Assembly: GCF_001294455.1 (NCBI RefSeq)
Contig: NZ_LIKT01000003.1
Location: 202,585-266,584, forward strand
Length of the DNA: 64,000 bases
Direction of reading: 5' to 3'
Source of the DNA: Phaeobacter sp. 11ANDIMAR09
GTDB lineage: Bacteria > Pseudomonadota > Alphaproteobacteria > Rhodobacterales > Rhodobacteraceae
The notes below the pieces were generated by a model. It saw nothing but the letters and a program-made list of their open reading frames with translations, had not been told where the DNA came from and searched no databases. How positions within the stretch are numbered: the stretch's first letter is position 1; each line of letters starts with the position of its first letter. A program made the position numbers and the translations under genes. Of the stretch, positions 56,374 through 64,000 are shown one piece after another.

Positions 56374-57423
56374 TTAGCTGGGCTGGAAGTCTTGAAACGC
56401 GCTAATCGCCGCGTCGAGCGCGCTGTGGCTGACATCCCGGTGTAGAACCATTCTGATCGCGGGAGATTGCCCTCCGATCTTGATGCCAGCCTGCGCCATA
56501 TGGCGGGCCAGGCGACTGTGATCCTCGGGCTTTGGTGTCAGGAACACCATGTTGGTTTGAGAGGTGACCTCGCCAATTCCAGTGGCCCGCAATGCGCCTG
56601 CCAACCGAGCTGCATGGGCGTGATCCTCGGCCAGTTGCGGCAAGTGATGCTCCAGCGCATAGAGGCCGGCAGCGGCGAGCACACCCGATTGCCGCATTGC
56701 ACCGCCGAGGATTTTGCGGTTCCGCCGGATCTGGCCCATCATTTCAGAGGGACCAACCAACAGGGATCCCACCGGCGCGCCCAAACCTTTGGACAGGCAA
56801 ACAGAGACCGTATCGAACGGCGCCGCGAAGGTCGCCGCATCACACCCCAGGGCCGTGATGACATTGAAGAACCGCGCCCCGTCTAGATGCACGGCCAGTC
56901 CCGCGTCGCGGGCCACTTTGACACCCGCATCGATCCGGTCCAGCGGCACAACCCGGCCGCCAACACTGTTTTCAAGGCTTAGCAGACGGCTGCGCGCATA
57001 ATGGGGATCATCGACCTTGATCGCTGCCGCTATGTGCTCAGGGTCCAGACCGCCATCGTCCGAAACGGGCACGGGGTTCATCGCGACACCGGCCAGCACA
57101 GAGACGCCCGCGGCTTCGTCGCAAAAAAGATGATAACTGTCCCCTACGATCATCTCGTCGCCGCGCCCACAATGAGCCATGACGGCGGCCAGATTGCTTT
57201 GGGTGCCGGATGGGAAGAACACCGCAGCCTCCTTGCCCAGACGTGTCGACAATTCCTGTTCCAGTTGGGCGACTGTGGGGTCTTCGCCATAGACATCATC
57301 GCCCAGAGAGGCAGAGATCATCGCCGCGCGCATGCCTGGGCTGGGTTTGGTCAGTGTGTCACTGCGCAGATCGCAGATGCAGTTGGTTTCTGTATGTGCC
57401 GCAGCATTCCCGTAAAGGCTCAT
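56374..57423 (-). CDS. ltaE: Low-specificity L-threonine aldolase
   Basis: A PLP aldolase for beta-hydroxy amino acids giving glycine plus an aldehyde. The 349-residue protein has DLRSDTLTKPSPGM at the N-terminus, DDVYGEDPTV, PSGTQSNLAAV, LDGARFFN and the PLP Lys in VSVCLSKGLGAPVG. The ATG overlaps the hydroxylase stop by 4 bp (ATGA), so the hydroxylase and aldolase are made together, fitting a hydroxylate-then-cleave pathway. Distinct from the aldolase-like gene at 2.1-3.2 kb. Confidence 0.94.
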   Translation of the reverse strand: MSLYGNAAAHTETNCICDLRSDTLTKPSPGMRAAMISASLGDDVYGEDPTVAQLEQELSTRLGKEAAVFFPSGTQSNLAAVMAHCGRGDEMIVGDSYHLFCDEAAGVSVLAGVAMNPVPVSDDGGLDPEHIAAAIKVDDPHYARSRLLSLENSVGGRVVPLDRIDAGVKVARDAGLAVHLDGARFFNVITALGCDAATFAAPFDTVSVCLSKGLGAPVGSLLVGPSEMMGQIRRNRKILGGAMRQSGVLAAAGLYALEHHLPQLAEDHAHAARLAGALRATGIGEVTSQTNMVFLTPKPEDHSRLARHMAQAGIKIGGQSPAIRMVLHRDVSHSALDAAISAFQDFQPS

Positions 57424-58097
57424 TCCGTGACCTGCTCGTAAGCAAGAGCGGCAACGATATGAACCCGTTGATGCTCTCCGCCGTTCAGGGCGGTGTGATA
57501 GGCGCGTGTATCTGTAAAATACACGGAACCATCGGCCGGCAAGTGGGTCACATGATGGTTCACAATGAATAGTGCCCCAGGGTTTGAGATCAGCGGGATA
57601 TGCAGGCGTGGCTCTGGGTCACGGTGCCACGAGTTGCAGTTGTACAGGCCTTTCGACAGGATGCGCGTACGCCCGATGGGAAAACGCTTGGTCAGCTCTT
57701 CATGCACATGCTCGAAATATGTGCCGCTAAATTTGGGGTTAAACTCTGAAAAGTCGATTTCGGGCACCAGATCCTCGCGCGGTTCTTCAACATAGCGATC
57801 ATCCGCGCGTAGCCAGTAGCGGCCTGACAAGTCATTAGGGGTCCATTCAGTCTGGCCAGGCCGCTGAGTCAGCGGCAGCGCAGCAAAACCCTGATCCTGC
57901 ATTCCACCCATAAAGGCTTCGCGCTTTAGGCATTCTTGCAGCGCGTCCTGCAGTTTTTCGATATCGAACTTCAAATTCAGCCGGGCGATGCCGGGGCCGG
58001 GAACAAATTCGGCCACCGATTTATGATCCGGCATGGCAGACATGGCGTTCTGTATCAGGTCCACGTCGCTGTCTTCGATCTGGGCCATAAAGGTCAT
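57420..58097 (-). CDS. Aspartyl/asparaginyl beta-hydroxylase-like 2-OG oxygenase
   Basis: A 225-residue cupin-fold oxygenase of the AspH type. The iron site reads HRDPEPRLHIPL (first His, Asp) and the later His in DTRAYHTALNGGEHQRVHIV, with the Arg for 2-oxoglutarate in QRVHIV. Starting at ATG 58097 (GGGAG upstream) gives a cytoplasmic protein. In this family some bacterial members hydroxylate free amino acids or peptides. Coupling to a threonine aldolase suggests a beta-hydroxylated amino acid product. Confidence 0.82.
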   Translation of the reverse strand: MTFMAQIEDSDVDLIQNAMSAMPDHKSVAEFVPGPGIARLNLKFDIEKLQDALQECLKREAFMGGMQDQGFAALPLTQRPGQTEWTPNDLSGRYWLRADDRYVEEPREDLVPEIDFSEFNPKFSGTYFEHVHEELTKRFPIGRTRILSKGLYNCNSWHRDPEPRLHIPLISNPGALFIVNHHVTHLPADGSVYFTDTRAYHTALNGGEHQRVHIVAALAYEQVTE

Positions 58098-58239
58098 CGG
58101 GCAATCTCCCATTCGCGCTGCACTTGATGCAGCCTTATTCGGATCGGGCAATTGTGGAAGTCATTTTCCATCATGACTTGATGACAAAACCGCATCAATA
58201 TTCCAAACGCGTGAACCGCAAAGGAGATTGAGGTTGGTT

Positions 58240-59139
58240 TCAAACTAAGCTAGGGACCTTGCCAGCACGCTCTAGAATCCACCTGCGCATGCGCTCAATT
58301 CGCGCAACGCCGATTTTGGCTTCTGGCGTGAGTAGAAAATAGGCGCTGCTGGTATGCGCCTCGAACATATGGACCCTTACCAAAGAACCGTTGTGTAATT
58401 CTTTTTGGATCAGAATGTCGGGAATGATTGCGATGCCATGTCCGGCCTTGACGGCGTCGATCAGCATTTCGAACTGGCTAAACATTGGCCCAATAAGCTT
58501 GCGCGGTAATTTCAGGTCCTGATGTTGAAACCAAATCTGCCAGGACAGTGGCCGCGTCGCGTGCTGCAAAATCCGGTAATCCAGCAAGGTGTTTGGATCC
58601 TCGATCGGTTCGCGAAATTGATCCGGGGCCCCTACGGCCACCAGCGTTTCAGGCATGAGCCAGTCGGCGCGATAGCCTGGCCAGCCCTCGTCGCCCTGCA
58701 CAATGGCAAGATCCACCAGGCTTGGATCAATCTCAGAGTTCTTAAGGTACGTCACAAGATTGAGCACCTGCCGGATTTTTTCAGCCTCGGGCCCCATGAT
58801 GATTGGCATCAACCAGCGACTGCCCAGGGTCGGGTAGACGCCAATGTTCAGGCTTCCCTCAGCGCTGTCGTGCGACCTGGTTTTGAGGATGGTCAGTTCC
58901 AGTTCTTGCAGCAGCGGCGACAGATCAGCGAGGAGTGCTTTGCCTGCGGCCGTCAGCTTGACCCGTTGTTTAGAACGGCTGAACAGCGTTTGCCCAACAA
59001 AGGCTTCCAGCGTCTGAATCTGGCGACTGATCGCGCTTTGGGTCACGTTCATTTCCTCCGCCGCGCGCGCAAAACTCTCAGCTTTTGCCGCTGTCTCAAA
59101 GCAAAGCATGGAAGTGATCGAAGGAACTCGTCGACGCAT
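58240..59139 (-). CDS. LysR-family transcriptional regulator
   Basis: A 299-residue LysR protein. The HTH is ESFARAAEEMNVTQSAISRQIQTLEAFVGQTLF (in parts), the effector domain starts near residue 95. GcvA-like subgroup features are LNIGVYPTLGSRWLMP. Transcribed in the same direction as, and 142 bp before, the hydroxylase-aldolase-MmgE operon, so it may activate it. ATG 59139 was preferred over 59184, which adds a Lys-rich leader. Confidence 0.88.
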   Translation of the reverse strand: MRRRVPSITSMLCFETAAKAESFARAAEEMNVTQSAISRQIQTLEAFVGQTLFSRSKQRVKLTAAGKALLADLSPLLQELELTILKTRSHDSAEGSLNIGVYPTLGSRWLMPIIMGPEAEKIRQVLNLVTYLKNSEIDPSLVDLAIVQGDEGWPGYRADWLMPETLVAVGAPDQFREPIEDPNTLLDYRILQHATRPLSWQIWFQHQDLKLPRKLIGPMFSQFEMLIDAVKAGHGIAIIPDILIQKELHNGSLVRVHMFEAHTSSAYFLLTPEAKIGVARIERMRRWILERAGKVPSLV

Positions 59140-59428
59140 TGGCAAGGCTTTCCTATTGGTTGACCTCTTCAGGTTTAGTGTCAAAAACTCACCATGTCAC
59201 TCCAGTGGTAGATTGTGTGGCGAATTCCCCCCCCAAACGGCCGGATGCGAAGAACGCTCTACGTAGCGGTAAACCATTCACTGAGTTCACAAACCCATGC
59301 TATTTTTAAAGGGAGGATTGACGAGCATAGACAGCTTGGTCCGCTCGGCCCATCTCGGAGATAGCAAAAGCGACACCAAAATGTTGCCCTGTCGCCCGAA
59401 ACTTCCCTCACCTTGATGTAAAGTTTAC

Positions 59429-59447
59429 TCCACCTTTTAAAGGTGGA
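59429..59447. repeat. 19-bp palindrome before the OrfA remnant
   Basis: TCCACCTTT-T-AAAGGTGGA is a perfect inverted repeat with a single central T, ending 5 bp before the remnant's start codon. It could be an IS terminal or regulatory remnant, or an operator. Confidence 0.55.
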
Positions 59448-59452
59448 AACAG

Positions 59453-59656
59453 GTGCGAAAGAGGCGATCAAACGAAGACCAAATTATTAGGGTGATCTGT
59501 TCTTCCGTAAATCGTGCCTTCATTTGTCCACTCTTTTGCTGGGCGGACTCCACACAGATTTGGAGGCGTTATGGGGGTTCTGGTCGCGATGTAGTCAAGT
59601 CTCTAGACCGGCAGTGTAAAAAGGCGCGCTCATTTTTCGCGACAAGCTTCGGGTGA
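59453..59656 (+). pseudogene. Degraded IS3-family OrfA transposase remnant (N-terminal part)
   Basis: Begins MRKRRSNEDQIIRVI, matching the conserved HTH start of IS3-type OrfA. It then loses about 20-25 residues and resumes with WADSTQIWRRYGGSG and VVKSL, matching the WRxKYGG..DAKRL block. The rest is not OrfA-like and orfB is absent, so it is inactive. The start codon is GTG. Confidence 0.65.
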
Positions 59657-59780
59657 ACGTGAATTGCCCGTCGCCCTTCGGCCTCAAAATGACCCCATGC
59701 AAGACTTTGAAGGACTGAAGGAGCGCTTACACTGTCCTTCGCACCTATCTCTGGCACGGGGTTCAAACTGAAGAAGTCGC

Positions 59781-61745
59781 TTAGAACTGCGTTGTGAGCC
59801 CAACCCAGAATGTGCGCCCGTTTTGGGTGGTGCCGTGGTCCGTGGAGTTTATCTCTGTATCACCCAGGTTGTAGACAGCGGCATTCACAACAAGGTTGTC
59901 ATTCACCGCGTAGTTCAACCCGACATCAAGCGTCGTGTAGTCCTTGTATTCGGTAACGCCTACAGCGCCGGTTCGGGTTTCGGATACGGAGGTTGCTGAA
60001 CCGACATAATTTGCCTCGCCCCAGACCGCCAGGTTCGTCACATTTGTTTTCCAATCCAGGCGCAGGCTCGCTTGATGTTCTGGAGTGCGGTTCAGCGCAT
60101 ATCCCGCAAAAATGCCGCTCAACTGTTCTGAGTGGATGTAGGTATAGCTGCCACTAATCTCCATCTCCGGCGTAATCTCATAGCCTGCCGAAAGCTCAAG
60201 CCCGCGGTTGCGGACTTTGTCGACGTTTATGTAGCGATAAAGATCCCCCCCTTGAGGAGCGCCGCCAACCGTCACCAGCTCATTGTCGATCTTATTGGTG
60301 AAATCGATCTGAAACAGTGTTGCGGTCGCATAGGTTCTGCTGTTGTCAAAGCGAAGACCAATTTCGTAATTGGTACTTTCCTCCGGCAATAGGTCAGGGT
60401 TGCCCTGGATTGCATCGCCGCTGCGGCTGCCATTGGTCGGCAGATAGTAGTTCTCATTGGCGTCGCGCAGTTCGGGCGTTTTATAGCCAGTCGAAATCCC
60501 CCCCGCCAGGTACAGATCAGGGGACAGAGCATAGGTTGCATAGAGGCGGGGCGTCACCTTGCCTCCAAAGCGTTCGTCGTCGGTATAGCGAGCCCCAAAT
60601 GTGAGGTTGAGCTGATCGTGCACCTCCCAGAGATCTTCGGCAAAGACCGACCATTGGGCATTGCTGAAAGTGAAATGCTCGGTTGTGGTGGCAGACCCCA
60701 GATTTAAATCTGTCAAATCTGCCTGCTGGTACTGCCCCCCAAGCGTGAATTGGTGGAGCCCATATAGGTCCAACTCGCGAGAGGCTTTGACGTCAAAGGT
60801 TGTGGTGTCAAATTCGATCACACGACCAACTGATGATGTTGGGGTTTCGCGCTTTGACTCTTCGCGAGATAGCAAAGCCTTAACATCCCATATGCCGACA
60901 CTGCCGGTGTAGCCCAAGCCCAGTGCGCGGCGTTCGTCGTCGCGAAGGGTTGATATAACCCGAGAACCACGAAGGCCATTGGTCTCATTGGTGGTTTTGG
61001 TTTCACCAACAGTCAAAAAGACCTCCTGGTTGGCATTGGGGGTCCATGACAGCTTGGCATTTGTGTCGGTAACATCGCGCTCAGAGGTTTCAGCGCCCAC
61101 ACCCTCTTCACGGGTGAGGCGGCGTCCCCAGATCTGCAGGCCAAGTCGATCTTTGACGATGGGCCCGCTTAGGAAATAGGACCCCTGCCTTTCTGCAGAA
61201 TCCGCCGCGGCAACCGGGCTTGTGCCCTCGATGGTAACAGAGCCTGTCCAGGCATCCCCGACAGGTTTGGTGATGATATTGACCACCCCACCCAATGCCT
61301 CGGATCCATGCAACGAAGACATCGGCCCCCGGATGATTTCAATGCGCTCAATCGCAGCGGCAGGTGGAACATAGAGCTGGTCCAAGCCCCCAGAGCCATT
61401 GGTGCGGGACTGGCGAGTGTTCACGCGCAGGCCATCGACCAGAATCAATGTATCTTCGGGGCGCAGACCGCGGAATGTGATGTTGTCATTGTTGTCGACA
61501 AAAACACCTGGCTCAGCGGTCACAGCATCTGTCAAATCTGTAAAGCGTTTGCCTTCAATCTCTTCGCCAGTCACGACGCTAACACTGGCGGGTGCTGTCA
61601 CAGGATCAACGCCAACACCTGCTGCGGACACAAAAATAGGATCGAGTTCAAAAGCTTCTGTTTCCTGAGCGCCAAGCACCTGTGGCGCCACAGTGATCAA
61701 GGTTGTAGAAAGCAGGCCCCGAATGGTGGCAGATGTTAAGCGCAT
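59781..61745 (-). CDS. TonB-dependent outer-membrane receptor
   Basis: A 654-residue receptor. Signal peptide MRLTSATIRGLLSTTLITVAPQVLGA, plug domain (residues about 45-150; APASVSVVTGEEI, ITFRGLRPEDTLILVDGLR, IERIEIIRGPMSSLHG, ALGGVVNIITKP) and a 22-strand barrel ending in FWVGLTTQF. Uses the TonB-ExbBD energy to import a siderophore, heme or other large ligand; the ligand is unknown. It is the second gene after a metallo-hydrolase and its ribosome site is inside a hairpin. Confidence 0.92.
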   Translation of the reverse strand: MRLTSATIRGLLSTTLITVAPQVLGAQETEAFELDPIFVSAAGVGVDPVTAPASVSVVTGEEIEGKRFTDLTDAVTAEPGVFVDNNDNITFRGLRPEDTLILVDGLRVNTRQSRTNGSGGLDQLYVPPAAAIERIEIIRGPMSSLHGSEALGGVVNIITKPVGDAWTGSVTIEGTSPVAAADSAERQGSYFLSGPIVKDRLGLQIWGRRLTREEGVGAETSERDVTDTNAKLSWTPNANQEVFLTVGETKTTNETNGLRGSRVISTLRDDERRALGLGYTGSVGIWDVKALLSREESKRETPTSSVGRVIEFDTTTFDVKASRELDLYGLHQFTLGGQYQQADLTDLNLGSATTTEHFTFSNAQWSVFAEDLWEVHDQLNLTFGARYTDDERFGGKVTPRLYATYALSPDLYLAGGISTGYKTPELRDANENYYLPTNGSRSGDAIQGNPDLLPEESTNYEIGLRFDNSRTYATATLFQIDFTNKIDNELVTVGGAPQGGDLYRYINVDKVRNRGLELSAGYEITPEMEISGSYTYIHSEQLSGIFAGYALNRTPEHQASLRLDWKTNVTNLAVWGEANYVGSATSVSETRTGAVGVTEYKDYTTLDVGLNYAVNDNLVVNAAVYNLGDTEINSTDHGTTQNGRTFWVGLTTQF

Positions 61746-61748
61746 AAT

Positions 61749-61782
61749 GTTCCCCAGATTGTAGATGATCTATCTGGGGAAC
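61749..61782 (-). promoter_or_regulatory. Hairpin sequestering the Shine-Dalgarno of the TonB-dependent receptor
   Basis: A perfect 11-bp inverted repeat GTTCCCCAGAT/ATCTGGGGAAC with a 12-nt loop ends 3 nt before the ATG at 61745. The GGGGA inside its 3' arm is the only good ribosome site, five bases from the start. Folded mRNA would hide it; it might also be a protein binding site. No riboswitch consensus was seen. Confidence 0.7.
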
Positions 61783-61898
61783 GCTCAGCCACGTCTGCCT
61801 GGATTATCGCGAGCTAGATACGTCCAGCGCGATTGTCAGGCAATCTCACCTGGGGCCGTTTAGCATAATTTTACTTATCAACACATGGCTTTTGCTTA

Positions 61899-62918
61899 TC
61901 ACTCCTCGGATTGGGCCAGAAACCGCTCCGCTTGGGCCAATGCGCAGTGTTCCAATACGTCAAACAAGGCATACCCCCCAGCCCCACGCACAAAGGGATG
62001 CGCAGCTTCATTGGCTCGGGATGGCAATTGTGCCAATAGTTTTACAGTGCCGTCTCGGCGCGGATGACCGGATAGGAACACATCAACACCAGAGGCTTTT
62101 GCAATCTCGCGCATTTTCTGCGCTGAAGCCGCATAGGTCTGAAAGATCTTAACATCCGGGCCAAAATTAAATCCCGTACCGCCCCACAGCATGGCAACGT
62201 GCTGACTGTCGCCATCAGACACCTTCAGGATAGGGGAGATCGTCCCCGGCGTATGGCCTGGCGTGAGGTAGAGGATCATCTCAGAAGAACCGGCGCGCAG
62301 TACGTCGCCATCTTCAACAATTCCTCCGGTTCGGGGCGGCGGTCCAAAACGGGGATGCATCCCGAGGGTCGCCACCAGATCCCAATCCTCTCGACTCATC
62401 AGGATGTCCACTCCCAATAGCTCAGCGAGATAATCGGCGCCGCCGTAGTGATCCCCATGCCCATGGGTTACCAGGATTGCCGTGATCGCTGAGGGAGAGA
62501 GCCCGGTGGCCTCCATGCCTTCAATCACATATTTTTGGGCCTGAGCATCGGTTGTGAGCCCATCAATCAGGACATAGCCCTCTTCGGTGCCATAAAGCCA
62601 GGTGGTGGTCGAAGCCGTGCCAAGGAACCATAGATTGTCAAAAACCTGGGTTGCGGGAATATGGGCTGGCTTTGGCCGATACCCGTTTGTGGGGCGGCGT
62701 TCGCCTTGCTTGGCATTCGCTGGTTTGCGCTGTTTGGGCAAATTTACATTCCGAATGCGTGCCTCCAGGTCACACAGGGAAGCATAGCCCAGGTATTGTC
62801 CCTCTGCGGCCTCCACGCCAAGCCGCGCATGTGCCTGGGCGGCGGACATATCTTGCCCCAGCGCAGGTTGCAAAGTGACCCCAAGCGTGAACGCCGCTGC
62901 AACAAATGTTTTCTTCAT
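61899..62918 (-). CDS. Metallo-beta-lactamase-fold hydrolase, subclass B3-like
   Basis: A 339-residue exported protein with signal peptide (MKKTFVAAAFTLGVTLQPALGQ). The Zn motif is THGHGDHYGG near residue 165, the next ligand block is TPGHTPGTIS, and a third is LSGHPRRDG near residue 275. This matches the subclass B3-like group, which includes lactonases as well as beta-lactamases. ATG 62918 has GGGAAAG upstream. Located 153 bp before the receptor gene, same strand, so it may act on a compound related to the receptor's ligand. Confidence 0.85.
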   Translation of the reverse strand: MKKTFVAAAFTLGVTLQPALGQDMSAAQAHARLGVEAAEGQYLGYASLCDLEARIRNVNLPKQRKPANAKQGERRPTNGYRPKPAHIPATQVFDNLWFLGTASTTTWLYGTEEGYVLIDGLTTDAQAQKYVIEGMEATGLSPSAITAILVTHGHGDHYGGADYLAELLGVDILMSREDWDLVATLGMHPRFGPPPRTGGIVEDGDVLRAGSSEMILYLTPGHTPGTISPILKVSDGDSQHVAMLWGGTGFNFGPDVKIFQTYAASAQKMREIAKASGVDVFLSGHPRRDGTVKLLAQLPSRANEAAHPFVRGAGGYALFDVLEHCALAQAERFLAQSEE

Positions 62919-63046
62919 ATCTTTCCCGTCGATCCGATCAGCCCAAGACAGAGCTCTGCGCGCCTCTTTAATCACAAATGGATCTGTAGTAGATCACCTC
63001 ATGCAATAATTTACCAAAACAGTCGATAAGAGAATCCCATACCTAT

Positions 63047-64000
63047 ATGCTAAATGCTTCCAACCTTCTGAACCGCTTTATGTTGCGGGCCAAATTTCGT
63101 CACATGCAAATTATGGTGGTACTTGCAGACCTTGGCAGCATGCGGCGCGCGGCTCAGCACTTGAATATGACCCAGCCAGCGATCTCCCAAATGGTGGCAG
63201 AGTTAGAGCGTTTGGTGGAGGTTGATTTGTTCCTGCGTCACGCCCGAGGTGTGCGCCTGACAGCCCCCGGCCGCGAACTTCTACCCGCCGCAGAAAAGAT
63301 CATCTCGACAATCGGCGATGCTGCCGAGCGGGTCACAAATGCCAGTCAGAACGGGGGCGACATTGTACATATTGCCGCCAGTGCCTCCGCGCTGGGGGTG
63401 CTATTGCATGGTCGCATGGCCGAGTTTTCAGCCCAGCACCCCAATACCCATCTCCAAATCTCCGCTCTGGACGGAACAAACGCGGGGAGCGGGCCCAAGG
63501 AAGCCTCACCTGATCTGATTTGTCTGCGTGAACCCTCGGTCTTGCCTGAGGGGTGGAGTTTTGTACAATGCGCATCTGATCAGCTGGGCGTGGTGTGTCA
63601 CAGGTCTCATCCATTCGCCCAGAAGGGCAAAGCAAGTTTGCAAGAACTTGGTCAGAGCACTTGGTTGATGCATCGCGTGGGATCAATTGCGCGCAGACAC
63701 CTTGAGTATTTGGCCGATGAAAACGGATGGGATGAAATCAAATCCTGCCGCATCAATTTGCATATTCCCGAGCTCACGCGTGAAATACTGTCCAGCGGAC
63801 AGTATCTTGCCCTCTTGCCTGTGAGCGTCTTGCGTCCCTGGATTTCAACTGGAGAGTTCGTCGAATTGACCACGCCTGCAGCCGAGCCAATCGCGCCGCT
63901 TGGCGTGCTATGGAAACCAGACCGTGCTGGGGTCAGTACGCGGAAAGTCTTGGAGTTTCTTTCGCAGCGATGTGGATCTGCTGGAAGCATAGCTGAGTTT
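63047..64000 (+). CDS. LysR-family regulator, 3' end beyond the window
   Basis: An open frame of 318 codons running to the right edge without a stop. The N-terminal HTH is SMRRAAQHLNMTQPAISQMVAELERLV (in parts), with the GbpR-like start HMQIMVVLADLGS; the effector domain follows from residue about 95. Start ATG 63047 is the first in frame. It is divergent from the MBL-fold / TonB-receptor pair and might regulate it. The product would be near full length, so only a few residues should be missing. Confidence 0.88.
   Translation, partial: MLNASNLLNRFMLRAKFRHMQIMVVLADLGSMRRAAQHLNMTQPAISQMVAELERLVEVDLFLRHARGVRLTAPGRELLPAAEKIISTIGDAAERVTNASQNGGDIVHIAASASALGVLLHGRMAEFSAQHPNTHLQISALDGTNAGSGPKEASPDLICLREPSVLPEGWSFVQCASDQLGVVCHRSHPFAQKGKASLQELGQSTWLMHRVGSIARRHLEYLADENGWDEIKSCRINLHIPELTREILSSGQYLALLPVSVLRPWISTGEFVELTTPAAEPIAPLGVLWKPDRAGVSTRKVLEFLSQRCGSAGSIAEF

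Larger units (their letters stand above)
59140..59780. other. Intergenic region with IS remnant between LysR and TonB-receptor genes
   Basis: About 640 bp holding only an IS3-type OrfA remnant (59453-59656), a 19-bp palindrome just before it (59429-59447) and a 7-bp hairpin GAAGGAC/GTCCTTC (59709-59740) about 40 nt beyond the TonB-receptor stop, which may end that transcript. Confidence 0.5.

Noticed and set aside
61749..61898. Cobalamin riboswitch upstream of the TonB-dependent receptor
   Set aside because: I looked for the conserved B12-box and found none; the only structure is the 11-bp hairpin at the ribosome site.

Overview
The window looks like a chromosomal segment from an alphaproteobacterium of the Rhodobacteraceae (Roseobacter group). 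The pointers are the split F1-only ATP synthase operon atpHAGDC followed by an H-type lectin gene, the methyltransferase-gloB-clpA run, the hisC-tyrA-extensin run with 4-bp overlaps, a stand-alone rpsD, a Hint-domain protein, and GC-rich codon usage throughout. No rRNA, intact tRNA, CRISPR array, prophage or complete insertion sequence was recognised.

Left part (1-35 kb) is mostly core genome. It holds maoC-like dehydratase, ribF, a YcgN-like Cys-cluster protein and a threonine-aldolase-like enzyme (+ strand); an alpha/beta hydrolase and a DsbA-like isomerase (-); prs (+); a lower-GC patch (5.9-7.3 kb) with one orphan ORF beside what looks like the 3' end of a tRNA; then H-lectin and atpCDGAH (-), methyltransferase (-), gloB, clpA and an M23 peptidase (+). 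Next come a MotA/MotB-like stator pair with a very long coiled-coil stalk (-), a ChaC-like protein (-), DUF2125 (+), extensin-tyrA-hisC (-), a 549-residue orphan (-), a class-V aminotransferase divergent from an Lrp regulator, a small P-loop kinase, a PA14-like secreted protein, rpsD, a Hint-domain protein and an LpxR-like outer-membrane protein.

Middle part (35.3-46.3 kb) is the most unusual region. About 10 kb on the - strand reads as one operon: two related orphan proteins (one with membrane helices), a Dyp-type peroxidase, a membrane-anchored cytochrome P450, a GST-fold protein, a VioB/RebD-like ferritin-fold protein, a 12-cysteine candidate RiPP precursor, an MNIO (DUF692) enzyme and its DUF2063 partner. 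The last three genes are chained by GTGA overlaps. This combines a bufferin/HvfABC-like metal-peptide module with four redox or detoxification proteins, and I do not recognise it as a described system. A BetI-type TetR regulator follows.

Right part (46.7-64 kb) is accessory metabolism. It contains a biotinyl-carboxyltransferase fusion divergent from an acyl-CoA ligase; ectABC (ectoine synthesis) with its own terminator and a divergent MarR regulator; a GntR regulator; a LysR-headed set encoding an Asp/Asn beta-hydroxylase-like oxygenase, a threonine aldolase and an MmgE/PrpD protein; and a metallo-beta-lactamase-fold protein followed by a TonB-dependent receptor whose Shine-Dalgarno lies in a perfect 11-bp hairpin. 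A divergent LysR gene runs off the right edge. Degraded IS3-type OrfA remnants near 50.5 and 59.5 kb bracket the ectoine and hydroxylase-aldolase genes, which suggests this stretch was shaped by transposition.
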